Assembly (NCBI GenBank): GCA_033439795.1
Contig: JAUTDP010000004.1
Coordinates: forward strand, 930,001 to 994,000
Origin: Sordaria brevicollis
Taxonomy: Eukaryota; Ascomycota; Sordariomycetes; Sordariales; Sordariaceae
Direction of reading: 5' to 3'
DNA length: 64,000 bases
Shown here: piece after piece, positions 22,129-42,808 of the stretch
Numbering within the stretch: position 1 is the first letter of the stretch
Layout of the letters: each line of letters opens with the position of its first letter
Translations under genes and position numbers: made by a program
The notes under the pieces: model-generated
Told to the model about the DNA's origin: nothing
Database searches by the model: none
The model's input: only the letters and a program-made list of their open reading frames with translations

Positions 22129-25100
22129 CGTGATTTTTGGTTCTTGCAACTGGCAAGGGCTAAATTAGTTGCAGAAAGGAGAGAAGGTGTGTGTTGAGAT
22201 GTTGGAAATGTCTCGTGTAAAGTGAGTCCGGTAGGCAAGAGTTATGCTCTGCTCAGCAAAGGGAAGAAGACTGGACGACTTGTCGAATAAGGAGAGACTG
22301 ATAGAAGGCCTTCGGATTCGAAATCCACAAGGACGCTTTAAACCCGTCGAGTTGGGTTTGTGATAGAATGAGGAAGGTATCTGGACGGAGTATATAGAGT
22401 CGTGAAAGTCTCCACGCAAGTGGAAGGTAGACTGTTGAGCTGATGGCTCGCTGATGCAGCCTACAGATCTGAGAAGTCAAGACGGAGCTGGCTAAACGCT
22501 CGAAGGGTCGACAAGGTTATATACTAGAAGCAGGGTAGATGCCACGATAGAGGTAGTGGAAGGTGTGAATGGAAACTCAACCGTGAAGGCGAGGGGAGGT
22601 CGGTTGCTGGAGTCTTGGCTGAGCTTTGAAGAAGACCTTAAAAAGTTCGGGGCAAGATCGTGGTGCTCGAACGCTTGCAACAGGATGTGCTGTAAGTCGC
22701 GATGATGCAAGTCACGACTGGAATACTGGCCCTGGGGTAGCAATCAGGTGATCGAGTGAGAGCTGACTGATAAAAAGGTCGAAAAGTTATGAGTAACCTG
22801 GCAGGCCCAAACACTGACAGAAGATGGAGTGTAGGGCGAAAACAGGTCGCACTTTCGAGTTCAAGAGTTGGATAAGCGCTGTTGTTGCCGTCGATAAATC
22901 GGGTGATGCCTTGCTGAGAAAAGACCTTGGAAGTCGTGATCAAGTCTGCAGAGCTCAACTACCCAGAAAGAGCAGGAACTGGAAGAAAGAAGTGTGGATG
23001 ACCGGGTGTCTAGGCTGAATATCTTGTCCGCAAGAAGAACGACTGGTCAAGTGAGAGTTAGTTGATGAAACATCTGAGAAGTTGCTCCCAAGATAGAAAC
23101 ACTCGAATATCTTTACTGACGCTCGCGAAAGGTAAGAAAAGGGGTATTGCGATGCCTGAAGTACTTACATTAGGGTGCTGAAACCGCGCTGTTTCAGTGA
23201 GCAGGGTGAGTTCAAGCTGAAGCTGAAAGAACAACCGGGATAATACGGTCAGGTCCGAAAGCTGAGCGGCCCACGAAGAGTGGTTGCTGGAAGGAAGGAA
23301 GGTAGGTGGAGGTTGGTTGAGACACTTGAAGACCGCGTAGCGGGGTTAAGCTTGGGATCTTGCGCGTGAAGGAAGACCGACTGAGCGAGTAGGGCGTCGT
23401 TGAAAGAAGGTCCAAGATGTCCAGACCAAAGCAGCAAGGCTGAGATACTGGCGTGGAGGGTACGCTGGAAGGAAACAAAGGCTGGTTTGGGACGCTGGAA
23501 GACCGCGTAAGCACTCGCGACTAGGAATCCTGCCCACGAGAAAAAGAACGACTGGTCGAAGGAATGTGGGAAGGTGTGATGAAGGAGGAAAATTCTGGAG
23601 GCCAGGATCAAGAACGTAGCCCTTAAATACTCGAGAGGAGAGTATTTCGGAGGGAAGAAAGCTTGTTATCCGAGTTGGTGGAGGAGAGATGAGAGATGAG
23701 AATCGAGAGCTCGTATAGGACCACGAGGGGAAGAATAGGATCGAGAAGACGGTGGGGTAAACAAACGGCGTTCAAGTTGAGGCCGGGGTTGAAAATTAGG
23801 GTGGGGTCGAGCTGCCGATAGAAAAGTTGAGTTCTAATATTATGTCCCGGCCGGCAAGTGGCATCCTACTTAAGGCCGTAGAGGTGGTTGTGGCCGTGAT
23901 GGGAAGGAGTAGGTACGGCTTCACCGTATCAGCCTTCTTGTCAAGCTGGACTCCACGACGAGCGAGTAGTGGAAGGAAGGAGGTACCCCTAAGTAGCGCA
24001 TCTGCTTCTTTGACACTGGCTACATTTATTTGTCAGTGATTAAGGGCTGCTGGCATGCTGGGGATCTGAGGTGAAAGTCAACGTACTGAATCTGGCACCA
24101 AGGCCATCAGGGGAACCAAGTGTGATTAACTGTACCTGAAGCGGTTGACAACATCTGAAGAGTCAACGGGATGGCATTTTCCTCAGTGAACCATGCACCG
24201 TCAGTGTCATCCATGACTATTCCCTCCAACAGAGGTCTGGGATGGAAGTTGTTGAAGGCTTGGCGAGCTTCAATGTTCAATCCTGACCATGGATATGGAT
24301 TAATTTGAGCCTCAATAATTTTCCAGGATCCATCACAAACGCGGCAAAGTAAGGGTTTTTAGCCACAAGTCTAGAGCACCCGTCCTGGATCCTGATCATA
24401 CCGACAGTCCGAGAAGGTAATGGTAGTGGCTTTGTGTCGTGGCTCCGTGACGATGATATACGGAGTGGTTGATGCCATCGTCCGAGCGGCTCATAGCTTC
24501 GGTGCCGAATCGGCAATCGACTTGTATCTTGTCAGTGAATCCCTGACGACCACGTTATTCCCAATCATTGCCGTGAAATCTGAATTGGTGGTTTCAGACC
24601 CTTCTAGATGACAGAGAGTGATATTCTTACACAATGTCATCTTGGAACTCGAGTTGAAGAGGAAAATGTACCATGGTGAAGTCAATGTTATTACCGCTGC
24701 ACACTTGTGTACGATAGGTAAATACGGCGGCGCTGTCAATCACCACCATGAGTGGAAGGTTCCGTAGAAGACTTTTATCCCCGAGCCTTAGTATGATGGT
24801 GACAGCAAAGCGAGAAGTTGGTATTTGTCATTCGTGGTGTCTGAGCCAGGCAGGAAACAGTCACTCGACCATGATACATCAACTGTTTGAAGGATAATGG
24901 CAGACGGAAAGAACCAAGTGAGAAAGGTTGACGGATCAAAATCAAACGAGGGAATGAGTGAGGAGTCAGATGAAGCCAAATACTGTTATACCAGTTCACA
25001 AGTTTGGTTTTGCTGTGCATCGCGAAGATGAGTACCCCTATGATAGGCTTTTGTGGCGAGCTCTTCCGGAAGACAGCCGGAGGTCGGGGGCGGGACGCGG

Positions 25101-25887
25101 GTCCGGGCCCGGTGCTAAGATGGAATGCATGTCGGAGGCGTGGGCGACTTTTATCGCCTTGGGTTGACAAACAAGCCACGGGAAGTTCGAAGCGCGGTCG
25201 GGATTCAAAGTTGACGCCGATATCGAATGGACGTCGTTGTCATATTGAAGTTTGCTGTTCACGGGATGAATTGGAAGAGAAAGGGAAAGACTCGGGTAGG
25301 GCCGATAAGAGCTCGGGTGCCGCTGATAAGCGGAGAGGGGAAGGCGGAGGTTTCCCCGCACCGGGATTGAGGCCCTGGAATTGGGGTAATTTGGGGTAAC
25401 TCAGCGTCTGTCAGCACCTGCCGGCCAGTGGTTCATCTGCGCTGTAAAACACCAAAAACACCTTCCTTATCGGTGGTCCTATCAAAATGCGGGATAAGAG
25501 ACACATGATCGCCAATGGCACCGCCAAGGACTCGCAATTCCCAAAGATAACCCCAACACGGTTTAACGCCAGGAATACGTGGACGGTGAGGACCGTGAGG
25601 TGATGCTGCCCTGAAACAAGCGACTTTGTTGTTCCCTCGGTGATCATTTGTTGCTTCCTCTCCTTCCTTTGGTTCTCCCATCATCATCATCTTCAAGATC
25701 CATCTTCAACAATACACAGCAGACCTCGAGTTTCAACACCATCCACATCCATCACTACCATACCTACCATACCTACCTAACATCCCGCTATAAGGGCCAC
25801 GCCTATACTGTAACGGCCCTATTCACCCTATAACACCATACGCCCCGCCTTGTCGCATATCCTTATCCAGTCTTAATTCCAAACGCC
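22129..25887. other. 3.8-kb spacer between divergent genes
   Basis: Shared upstream region of the MFS gene and the GH31 gene. Between 22.5 and 23.6 kb, words such as AAGAACGACTGGTC and GAAGACCGCGTA recur in diverged form, but no clean tandem repeat is present. On the minus strand near 24640-24760 a short ATG-led frame (MVVIDSAAVFTYRTQVC...) is followed by GTAAG, so a small spliced gene is possible but could not be completed. The last 200 bases are CATACCTACC-rich, promoter-like sequence. Confidence 0.5.
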
Positions 25888-28800
25888 ATGTCTGCCGACG
25901 ACCGAAAAGACCAGACGAAATCCTCCGAGGATGGCTTTTGGCACAACGGCAACTTCTTTGCCTGGGCGCCTCCGGTCACAAAACCACCACCGGCGCGCAT
26001 CCCCAGTCGATTCGTGGTGGCAGCAATCCTCCATGATCCCACCAAAATCTTAGTAACGGAAACCGTCACAATCACGTCCGAGAAAGCCACGGCCGCAGTC
26101 GAGGTCCCATCCCCTCCTCGGCCAGCCACCCAACATGAACACACCAGTACCAGTACCACAAGCGCACCGCAAACAATCGAGTCAAAACCAGCAGACCCAA
26201 ACACGTTTGTCTCTCACAATGGACACGCCTTTGCTTGGGCGCCGCCCGTCACCAAACGTGGTCAGCAGCATAAAGACCGTGCGGCCACTTCCCAGCCATC
26301 TTCCAGCACCGTCATTCAACCCACTGTCGAGCACAGCTTCTCCCACAATGGCCATTCGTATGCATGGGCATCACCTGTAACAAGCCGGCAGCCAAAGCCA
26401 CACGTTCATGCAAGTGTTGCGCAGTCAAAACCAGACACCACTCCGACCACTTTCTCCAACAACGGCCACTCCTTTGAGTGGGCGTCATCCGAGACGAAAC
26501 GCCAGTCACATTCCGCAACCACTTCCCAGAAACAAACTCCGGGGTCGTGGATTCCAGTTGTGGGAACGCCAATGGAACAAGAAGCCTTGAGCAAGCTAAA
26601 GGAGGATATGGGCGCCTTTTCGAAAAAGATGGAGGGAACCCAATTCGAAAAGTCAATGAAGGAGCTTGACGAAAAAGCACGGAAAACGATGGAGACCATC
26701 AGTCAAACAGCTCAGGAAAAAGTCCTCCCAGAAGGCGTTGACGCCCGGATACGGGACATTCTCGCTAGATCCTCCAGATCTGCTTCCCCTGTCCGAGCAG
26801 ACCAGTCATCGCCACCTCGAGTCCCCTTGCGAAGCAGCCCTCCCAGATCCTTCCAAGATTTCCGGGACGAACTGGTCGAAGCTCGCCGCCTGGCCGTGTC
26901 CAGCATTGCCCGAAACCGAGAGTTCGCGAACCGTACTGGCTCCCTTGTTGGCGACCTTGGCAATCTAACCGAAAAGCTTCTTGCAGTGACTAGCAAGTTT
27001 ATGGACCAGCGCGTCGAGCATGAACGCCGGTGCTCTCAATCTAACTCTCAGTGCCGCGGAGCCCAAGACCCGACCGCCGAACAGATACTCGAGCAGGCGC
27101 TTCCCAGCAACGCCACCACCAGCCAGCCCTTCGAGAACCTTTCCAGGGGCAGGCTATACAAATTCCCCGACGCCCTTGGTAGGCCCGGTGGCAAGGTTCC
27201 CAGCCGATACACTTTCACGGCCGATCCCGTTGCGAAACCGGAATCGGTTGTCAAGGGCCAAGGACACAAGGGTCACTACCGTTTCAGCATCCTCACCGAC
27301 AAGCTTGTTCGCTTCGAGTGGTCGGAAGACGGCGGCTTCGAAGACCGTGCTTCCACGACAGCTTTCTTCCGGTCGTTCCCTACCCCCGAGTTCAAGGTCG
27401 ACGACGACAAGGACAAGCTGGAGATTGTCACCAAATACTTCCACCTCACATACAACAAGAGCGAGTTCTCGTTTTCTGGTTTGACGGTCAAGGCTGGCAA
27501 CGATATTTGGCACTACGACGGCAAGAGCTATGGCGATCTGGGCGGTACTGCGCGAACGTTGGATAGGGCCGACGGTCGCATTCCCCTGGAACCAGGTATC
27601 TTGTCGCGCAAAGCCTACGCAGTGCTCGATGACAGCGCCTCCATGCTTTTCGAAGACGGATGGATTGCCACCAGGAAACCGGGCCGCAAGGATGGCTATC
27701 TCTTCGCCTACCACGGCGATCACAAGGCCGCCATCAAGGACTTCTACCGTCTATCTGGCGGCCAGCCGTTGCTTCCTCGATGGGCTCTCGGAAACTGGTG
27801 GTCCAGATACCACGCCTACTCGGACAGCGAGTATCTTGGGCTCATGAACAAGTTTGCGTCCGAGAAGATCCCGCTCAGCGTTGCCGTCATCGACATGGAC
27901 TGGCACAAGGTCGACATTCCTCGCAAGTACGGCTCTGGATGGACAGGCTACAGCTGGAATCGCGACCTCTTCCCATACCCAAAGAACTTCATCGAGAAGC
28001 TCCATCAAATGGGTCTCAAGGTGACTGTCAACGATCATCCGGCCGACGGGATCCGCGCCTTTGAGGATCAGTACAAGCTCGTGGCCAAGGCCTTGGGTCA
28101 CGACACGTCAAAGGAAGAACCAATTCGCTTCGACTGCACCGACAAAAAGTTCCTCGATGCCTACTTTGATGTTCTTAAGCAGAACTTGGAGGATGAGGGT
28201 ATCGACTTTTGGTGGATTGACTGGCAACAGGGCAACCGATCGCGCATTCCCGGCGTTGACCCCCTGTGGGTGCTCAACCACTATCACTACCTCACCAGCC
28301 GTCGTAACGTCCACACTACATCTACTCCGATCACCTTCTCCCGATATGCCGGCGCCGGCTCCCATCGCTACCCCATTGGCTTCTCCGGCGACACCCTCAT
28401 CACCTGGGCCTCGTTGAATTTCCAACCCGAGTTTACCGCAACCGCATCCAACATTGGCTACGGCTGGTGGAGCCATGACATTGGCGGCCATTACGCCGGC
28501 GTGCGCTCCAACGAGTTGACCGCGCGCTGGCTCCAGTTCGGCTGCTTTTCGCCCATCCTTCGCCTACACTCCGAGAAGAGCCAATGGAACTCCAAGGAGC
28601 CATGGCTGTACGAGCCCGAAGCCCGCAAGGTGATGAAAGACCACCTTCAACTCCGTTACCGCCTCATCCCTTTCCTCTACACCATGAACGTGCGCGCTAC
28701 CTACGAGTCCGAGCCCCTGATGCAGCCCATGTACTGGAACCACAAGGACGACGAAGAAGCCTACACCGTGCCGAACCAGTACTACTTTGGCCCCGACCTG

Positions 28801-29895
28801 ATTGTGGCGCCCATCACCACACCCAACAACAAGTCCACCCTCATGGGCAGCGTCCGCGCCTGGCTCCCTCCGAGCAACAAGCGATACATCGATATCCGTC
28901 ACCCCAGTCTCGTCTACGACGGCGGCCGCTACATCGACGTGCACCGTCCCCTCTCCGAGATCCCAGTCTTTGCCAAAGAAGGAACCATCCTCCCTCTCGA
29001 CACGGCCAAATTTTCTTGGAAGAAACAACACGGCGTCGCCTGTCCCAAGGCCATCACCATCCAACTCGTCGTCGGCGCCGACGCCTACTTTGAGCTCGTC
29101 GAGCCCCCGCTCGATGAAGAAATCCCAGCTGCCGAAGCCGACCGTCCCGACCCCGCCACCTTCACCCGCACCCCCATCCGCTGGAATCAAAAGGCCGGCA
29201 TCCTCACCATCGGGCCCGAAACCAACCCCTACGGCAGCCGCAGCCGGGCACGCGAATGGACCGTTGAGCTGTTGGGGTGCACAAACAGCGTGCTAAAGGA
29301 CGTTGAGGACCAGGCCTTTGAGCAAGCAAAGTTGCACGGCTGCGCTTTCCCTTCCCTCGATTCGGAACGTGAACCGCACGCCGAGCACAATACTACCGTT
29401 TATCTTGGTCCTCTTGAGCTTGGCTCCCAAAGGGCTAAGCTGAGGCCGGACAACACCAATCCCAATCGCAACTATCTCGATGTTACCTGTACAAACGGTA
29501 GTGGCTCCAAGGAGTTTAGGCTTGGTAAGAATTTGCAGCTGGATGTCACGGATATTGAGAAGAGGGTGCATGAGGTGTTGTATAGAGCCGAGATGGCGTA
29601 TCCGAAGAAGCAGGAAATTTTGGATTTGGTTACTAGGGATAGGGCCCCCGTGAAGGAGAGGGTGGAGAGGTTGTGGCGGATGGGGGATGTGGATGAGGGG
29701 GTTAAGAAGGCGGTGTTGGAGATTTGGGGGGCGGATGGGAGGAGTGAGGGGAACGCTGTTGGTTGCATGGAGGCTTTGGGGGAGGTGGTGAATGAGGAGA
29801 ATGAGGAGGAGGGAGTGGAGGGGGTAAGAAGGGGTGGCGACGATGAGGAGTGGGATGAGGATGCTAGGAGTGAGCAGAGCTATGAGTTCGTTTGA
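25888..29895 (+). CDS. Glycoside hydrolase family 31 protein with N-terminal repeat extension
   Basis: 1335 aa, unspliced. Residues 1-210 hold four copies of a short motif (see the repeat entry). Residues about 225-275 look like a helical coiled coil, then a linker. The GH31 part spans about 420-1150: beta-sandwich, (beta/alpha)8 barrel and C-terminal beta domains. The predicted nucleophile is Asp778 in FWWIDWQQG and the general acid/base Asp835 in GFSGDT, both at usual GH31 positions; SHDIGGH follows. The WIDWQQG form differs from the classical WxDMNE of alpha-glucosidases, so the substrate could be an alpha-glucoside, alpha-xyloside or another alpha-linked glycan. No signal peptide is seen, suggesting a cytosolic enzyme. 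The last 150 residues are acidic and switch to G-rich codons. Confidence 0.9.
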   Translation: MSADDRKDQTKSSEDGFWHNGNFFAWAPPVTKPPPARIPSRFVVAAILHDPTKILVTETVTITSEKATAAVEVPSPPRPATQHEHTSTSTTSAPQTIESKPADPNTFVSHNGHAFAWAPPVTKRGQQHKDRAATSQPSSSTVIQPTVEHSFSHNGHSYAWASPVTSRQPKPHVHASVAQSKPDTTPTTFSNNGHSFEWASSETKRQSHSATTSQKQTPGSWIPVVGTPMEQEALSKLKEDMGAFSKKMEGTQFEKSMKELDEKARKTMETISQTAQEKVLPEGVDARIRDILARSSRSASPVRADQSSPPRVPLRSSPPRSFQDFRDELVEARRLAVSSIARNREFANRTGSLVGDLGNLTEKLLAVTSKFMDQRVEHERRCSQSNSQCRGAQDPTAEQILEQALPSNATTSQPFENLSRGRLYKFPDALGRPGGKVPSRYTFTADPVAKPESVVKGQGHKGHYRFSILTDKLVRFEWSEDGGFEDRASTTAFFRSFPTPEFKVDDDKDKLEIVTKYFHLTYNKSEFSFSGLTVKAGNDIWHYDGKSYGDLGGTARTLDRADGRIPLEPGILSRKAYAVLDDSASMLFEDGWIATRKPGRKDGYLFAYHGDHKAAIKDFYRLSGGQPLLPRWALGNWWSRYHAYSDSEYLGLMNKFASEKIPLSVAVIDMDWHKVDIPRKYGSGWTGYSWNRDLFPYPKNFIEKLHQMGLKVTVNDHPADGIRAFEDQYKLVAKALGHDTSKEEPIRFDCTDKKFLDAYFDVLKQNLEDEGIDFWWIDWQQGNRSRIPGVDPLWVLNHYHYLTSRRNVHTTSTPITFSRYAGAGSHRYPIGFSGDTLITWASLNFQPEFTATASNIGYGWWSHDIGGHYAGVRSNELTARWLQFGCFSPILRLHSEKSQWNSKEPWLYEPEARKVMKDHLQLRYRLIPFLYTMNVRATYESEPLMQPMYWNHKDDEEAYTVPNQYYFGPDLIVAPITTPNNKSTLMGSVRAWLPPSNKRYIDIRHPSLVYDGGRYIDVHRPLSEIPVFAKEGTILPLDTAKFSWKKQHGVACPKAITIQLVVGADAYFELVEPPLDEEIPAAEADRPDPATFTRTPIRWNQKAGILTIGPETNPYGSRSRAREWTVELLGCTNSVLKDVEDQAFEQAKLHGCAFPSLDSEREPHAEHNTTVYLGPLELGSQRAKLRPDNTNPNRNYLDVTCTNGSGSKEFRLGKNLQLDVTDIEKRVHEVLYRAEMAYPKKQEILDLVTRDRAPVKERVERLWRMGDVDEGVKKAVLEIWGADGRSEGNAVGCMEALGEVVNEENEEEGVEGVRRGGDDEEWDEDARSEQSYEFV
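25936..26502 (+). repeat. Four in-frame copies of an NGHxFxWAxPVTKR motif
   Basis: Within the GH31 gene, residues 17-32, 107-124, 151-167 and 189-205 repeat the pattern F-x(1,2)-[HN]-N-G-[HN]-x-[FY]-x-W-A-[PS]-x-[VE]-T-x-R/K. Examples are HNGNFFAWAPPVTK, SHNGHAFAWAPPVTKR and NNGHSFEWASSETKR. Ser/Thr/Pro-rich spacers of 25-75 residues separate them. Conserved Trp, aromatic and Gly positions inside otherwise disordered sequence suggest a short binding or self-assembly motif. I know no named domain for it. Confidence 0.9.
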
Positions 29896-31402
29896 GGCTC
29901 TTCCTGGTGATCCACGTTGACTACGGTGCTCTTGTTGAGAGGTCGGATGGTCCGGGTTGCTGCGTTGAATTCATGAGTTCACGACTGGGTTGGTTACATT
30001 GGTTTTTAGCGCTGCTTTGGATGGCTTCGGTGTTTTCGCGCTGGCTTATGACTTTATGTCTTCAAATTGAACTGGTTCTCACGCAATGCTTTTGCTTTTC
30101 CTTCCCATCCCCCGCCTTGCCATTTCCTCTCGTTTCCGTTGTTGCCCCAATGTCCACGAGCTTGGGACTGAAGATACAATTTCGACGGATCAGGAACACA
30201 GCTGTCAGCTTGTCAGTTTCATCGCAAGGCACGGAAAGATCCTACGGAAAGTTCCAGGGCTTCAATCTCCGTTGCGGTCAGGTCAGGAAAGCGCCATGAA
30301 GATTTGCAGAACAGGGCTGATTACGATTGGTACCCAACGGCACTTTCCTCATGGACCGCAACTCAAGGGGAAGGAACAAGTTGAGGCCCGGTACCGGAGC
30401 ACCGCGGAACCATGGCAAGCAAAAGCAATCGAGTCGAGAAATGAGATTGGCGACGAGGGAGTTCAGCTAAAGCTTCAAGTTCATCTGAACTCCCGGCTCC
30501 CGTCTTTCCAAGAAATCATTCGATACCCGTCAACCTCGATCACCAACTGTACACCCGATGCCTCTTTCAGGCCACCAAAGCCATCAACGCCATGCTCACT
30601 GGATATGAGTCTCATGGATCCATGAGCTTGGTTCATTTCTCCTTATCAGTTGCCCATCGACATGGTGAAAATCACCAAACCTTTCCGGCCCTGATGACGA
30701 GATGAGCTCGGGTACCCAAATTGCTGCCGCCGATTCCTGACGTAGGGAGAGCGAGGTGGCTTAGGGCCTTTGGTAAGATCCTTGAACCGTGTCCCGTCTC
30801 ATTCCCGTTCGGGTCTCTGAAGTTCTCACATTCGTCTTGCCTTCTTTGTATCGACTCCCGCTGACCCCTTGGGCCTTTTACCTCACTTCCTCTTTATGAA
30901 TCGTGATGTTCAATCCCCACGTTCGGATGCACTAACAATTACCACTAACCCTTCTGTAACCATTAGCATCATGATCCATGCATCGCGCCAAATCCGGCGT
31001 TCTCGCTGCCAGGAACGCCCCCGCGCGATGCCATGCTCATGCGGGGTAATGGGACGGACCGCTTGCCTTATCGGCGGAGCCGCGGCACTGCAGGTCCGCA
31101 TTTGATAGGTGGATCACGTGTGGAGATTGTCCCGAGTTGCTTGTTTGGCCCTAACCCTCGGTGACTTTGTTCCTCGTCCGAAGTGCCATTGTCCAATTGA
31201 TGATCAATCCGGCGATCTTGCATGTGCCGCCGGTACGAGTACGACGTGAAGCGGGACACGTTCTGGACTTGCAGCTGCTGCGACTTTGTTTGGGACCTGA
31301 CAGCTTGCATCCTTCAATTCATAACATCAGTTCTCACAGCTCACCACTCGCGACCTGACGATACCTCGAAATCTAGGCGCACCTGATACATCGACCAACA
31401 AC
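29896..31402. other. 1.5-kb spacer, no firm gene
   Basis: 3' flank of the GH31 gene and promoter of the hydrolase gene. Frames of up to 179 codons (30086-30625) are present but lack family features and are not preferred. No repeats seen. Confidence 0.55.
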
Positions 31403-32742
31403 ATGGCTGCTATAACCAGTGCTGTTGACACCGCCGTCGACACGGCCGGTCCAACTGGCTCCGAAGAAACACACGTCGCGCCGCCATGGCCGCTCATGGA
31501 GAAGCTCAAGTATGGCGCCCTGGCCTACGGTATCACCAAGCTCGTCATGACGCCCATGAACATGATCACCGCCATCAAGACCGACTACTTGGGGTCTTCA
31601 CCCAACAAGCCTGATCTCGTCAAGACGATGCCTTCGAGGACCATGTTACCTGTTCGGTACGTACCTCCTCACGTTCGACGAATTCGTTCGATGTCTCAGA
31701 CTGACAAGAAATTAGTGTCTTCCTACCCAAATCCCACTCACCCTCGAACCCTGAGCGATCCAAGGAAAAGCTCCCAACCCTTCTGACCATCCACGGCGGC
31801 GGGTTTGTCCTCGGCTCACCTTATGACAACGACGGCTGGAATCGACGCTTTGTTGAACTGACCTCCGATGCCGGCACTCCCTTCTGCGTGATTGCTCTCG
31901 ACTACCGCAAAGCCCCATCGTACCCCTTCCCAACCGCAATCCACGACCTCGAAGCCGTCATTCTGGACCTTCTTGGCAAGCCGTCAACGCCTGCTACACA
32001 CGACGACCTACCCATCGACACCGACCGCGTTGCCATCGCCGGCTGGTCCGCAGGCGGAAACCTCTCATTGTCCGTTTCCCAACTGCCGGACGTCAAGCCT
32101 CTGATCAAGGCTGTGATACCCATGTATCCCGTAGTCGACTTCGTCACCCCCTCCACGCTCAAAGCCAAAGCACGCCGCTATAAGCCGGCTTTAGGCGGAT
32201 TCAGAGGAAGAAACACCGATTTCCTGACGAGCATGATGAACATGTTCAACTGGTCCTACGTTTCTCCAGGTCAAAACATGTCAGACCCGCTACTCAGTCC
32301 GTTTTACGCCATCGACCATGAAAAAATCGGTCCCGGAACAGAGCATGCGTGGAAGAAGGTCATAGGCCGCGAGAAGTTCCCTTCGAACGTGTTCATTGTG
32401 GCCTGCGAGCTGGACTTGTTGGCCAACGAAGCGTGGAGGTTGGCCTGTAAGCTGTCTGACAAGGAAGTTCCAGGGGTTGAGGAGACGATTGGGAGGGAAG
32501 AGCCGGGGGAGAGGGGAAAGTGCGAGTTTGAGGATGAAAGGTTCCATTGGTGGGACAACCTTACTGTGGATGGGAAAAAATGGAGGTATCGCTGGTTGTT
32601 GGTTCCCGATGTGATTCATGGGTATGATCACGAGAATATCGGGAGTCTGATTAGGGATGAGGAGGCTGTCAAGGATGGGCTGGAGAAGAGGGAGGAGGTT
32701 ATGGAGGAGGTTAGGCAGTGGTTGTTGGATGGGATTTTTTGA
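31403..32742 (+). CDS. Alpha/beta-hydrolase, hormone-sensitive-lipase-type esterase
   Basis: Exons 31403-31656 and 31716-32742 with a 59-nt intron (GTACGT donor, CTGAC branch, TTAG acceptor) give 426 aa. The oxyanion-hole motif HGGGF lies at residues 111-115, the nucleophile elbow GWSAGG at 194-199 (Ser196), and the likely catalytic His386 in DVIHGYDH; these are the marks of the HSL/bacterial-HSL esterase group. The N-terminal 60 residues include a weakly hydrophobic stretch (KYGALAYGITKLVMTP) that may associate with membranes; no clear signal peptide. Expected chemistry is hydrolysis of carboxylic esters of short acyl chains or small metabolites; the real substrate is not evident. Codon composition turns G-rich in the last 250 bases. 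Confidence 0.9.
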
Positions 32743-33717
32743 TGGAAGGGAGGGATAATAGGGTGTTTGGTGACTGGTGAGTATGGGATTGTGCTGTGCA
32801 CGGTCTGTGCCCTACCAATCACTCTTCGCCTCTGATGCAGTAGCTGACTCTGTTGCAGGCTTTGTTTGTTTTCTTTCTTTCTTTTTTCATGTTTTTTCAC
32901 TTGGATATTCTCGCGGAGTTGGAAATCTTGATCTTTTTTTGACTCGGTTGTCCCATGAATCCACGATATCAGTCTTTCACTTACTCGACTAAGCGCCCTA
33001 TCATCGATCCAACATGTCGCCGAGATATGATCCCGTTCTTTCATATGAAGACATCTCATCATCCATCCATTGTCGAGATACATGGTTCCAAAAAAGCTGT
33101 GGTCAAACCAGTCGAGCTTGACGAAGCGCCGAATGGATCTGCCTTCCAACAACTGCGCTGTTGGTTTTCCTGAACTTCGGCCGTGCCATCAACTTCAGGG
33201 ACACGGTGAGATGCCAACCAAGTCAGATAGGAAGTTGGTTGATGGCAATGACAAAGATTCACTCATGGAAGTGGACCACCATCGGGGCGACGTTGCGCAA
33301 TTGTCCGATTCATTCGATCAAAGGCATGATGCGTCTTAAGATCAAGCGCTTCGATGACGAGACAACAATTAGTTCAAACCGAATGAGATGGTTCCAGTCA
33401 GCGTCGCAGATCACCACCAACATCAACCATTGTCGATGGAACTACGCTGACGCCGGAGATGGCACGAGACCTTGACGCCGAGCTGTCTTGGTGTTGGTTC
33501 ATGACTTCCTGGCGTTGAATGCCATGGCACAGCGCTTAGTCGTGGTACGGAACCGTGTCAAGGGAGGATAAATGCTTCTTCGCGTCCTCTTCCGGAGGGC
33601 TAGTCTGGTTTGCATCACCAACGTGAACTGTGCCGCAAGCTAGCAAGCTGTTTCTAGCACCATATCCCAGGATTGTCCCATCCTTTTCTGGATCCAGTTT
33701 AACACTCCTACGACAAC
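32743..33717. other. Spacer between hydrolase and chitinase
   Basis: Holds the hydrolase 3' UTR (a T-rich run near 32870-32940) and the chitinase promoter. No convincing CDS or RNA gene seen. Confidence 0.6.

Positions 33718-42808
<9,091 letters not shown>

Noticed and set aside
22500..23620. Tandem repeat array upstream of the MFS gene
   Set aside because: Similar words recur, but units could not be aligned into a consistent period by eye.
20254..29895. Secondary-metabolite cluster around the MFS transporter
   Set aside because: No polyketide, peptide or terpene synthase, P450 or regulator nearby.
30086..30625. 179-codon plus-strand frame after GH31
   Set aside because: Composition and sequence not gene-like; probably UTR/spacer.
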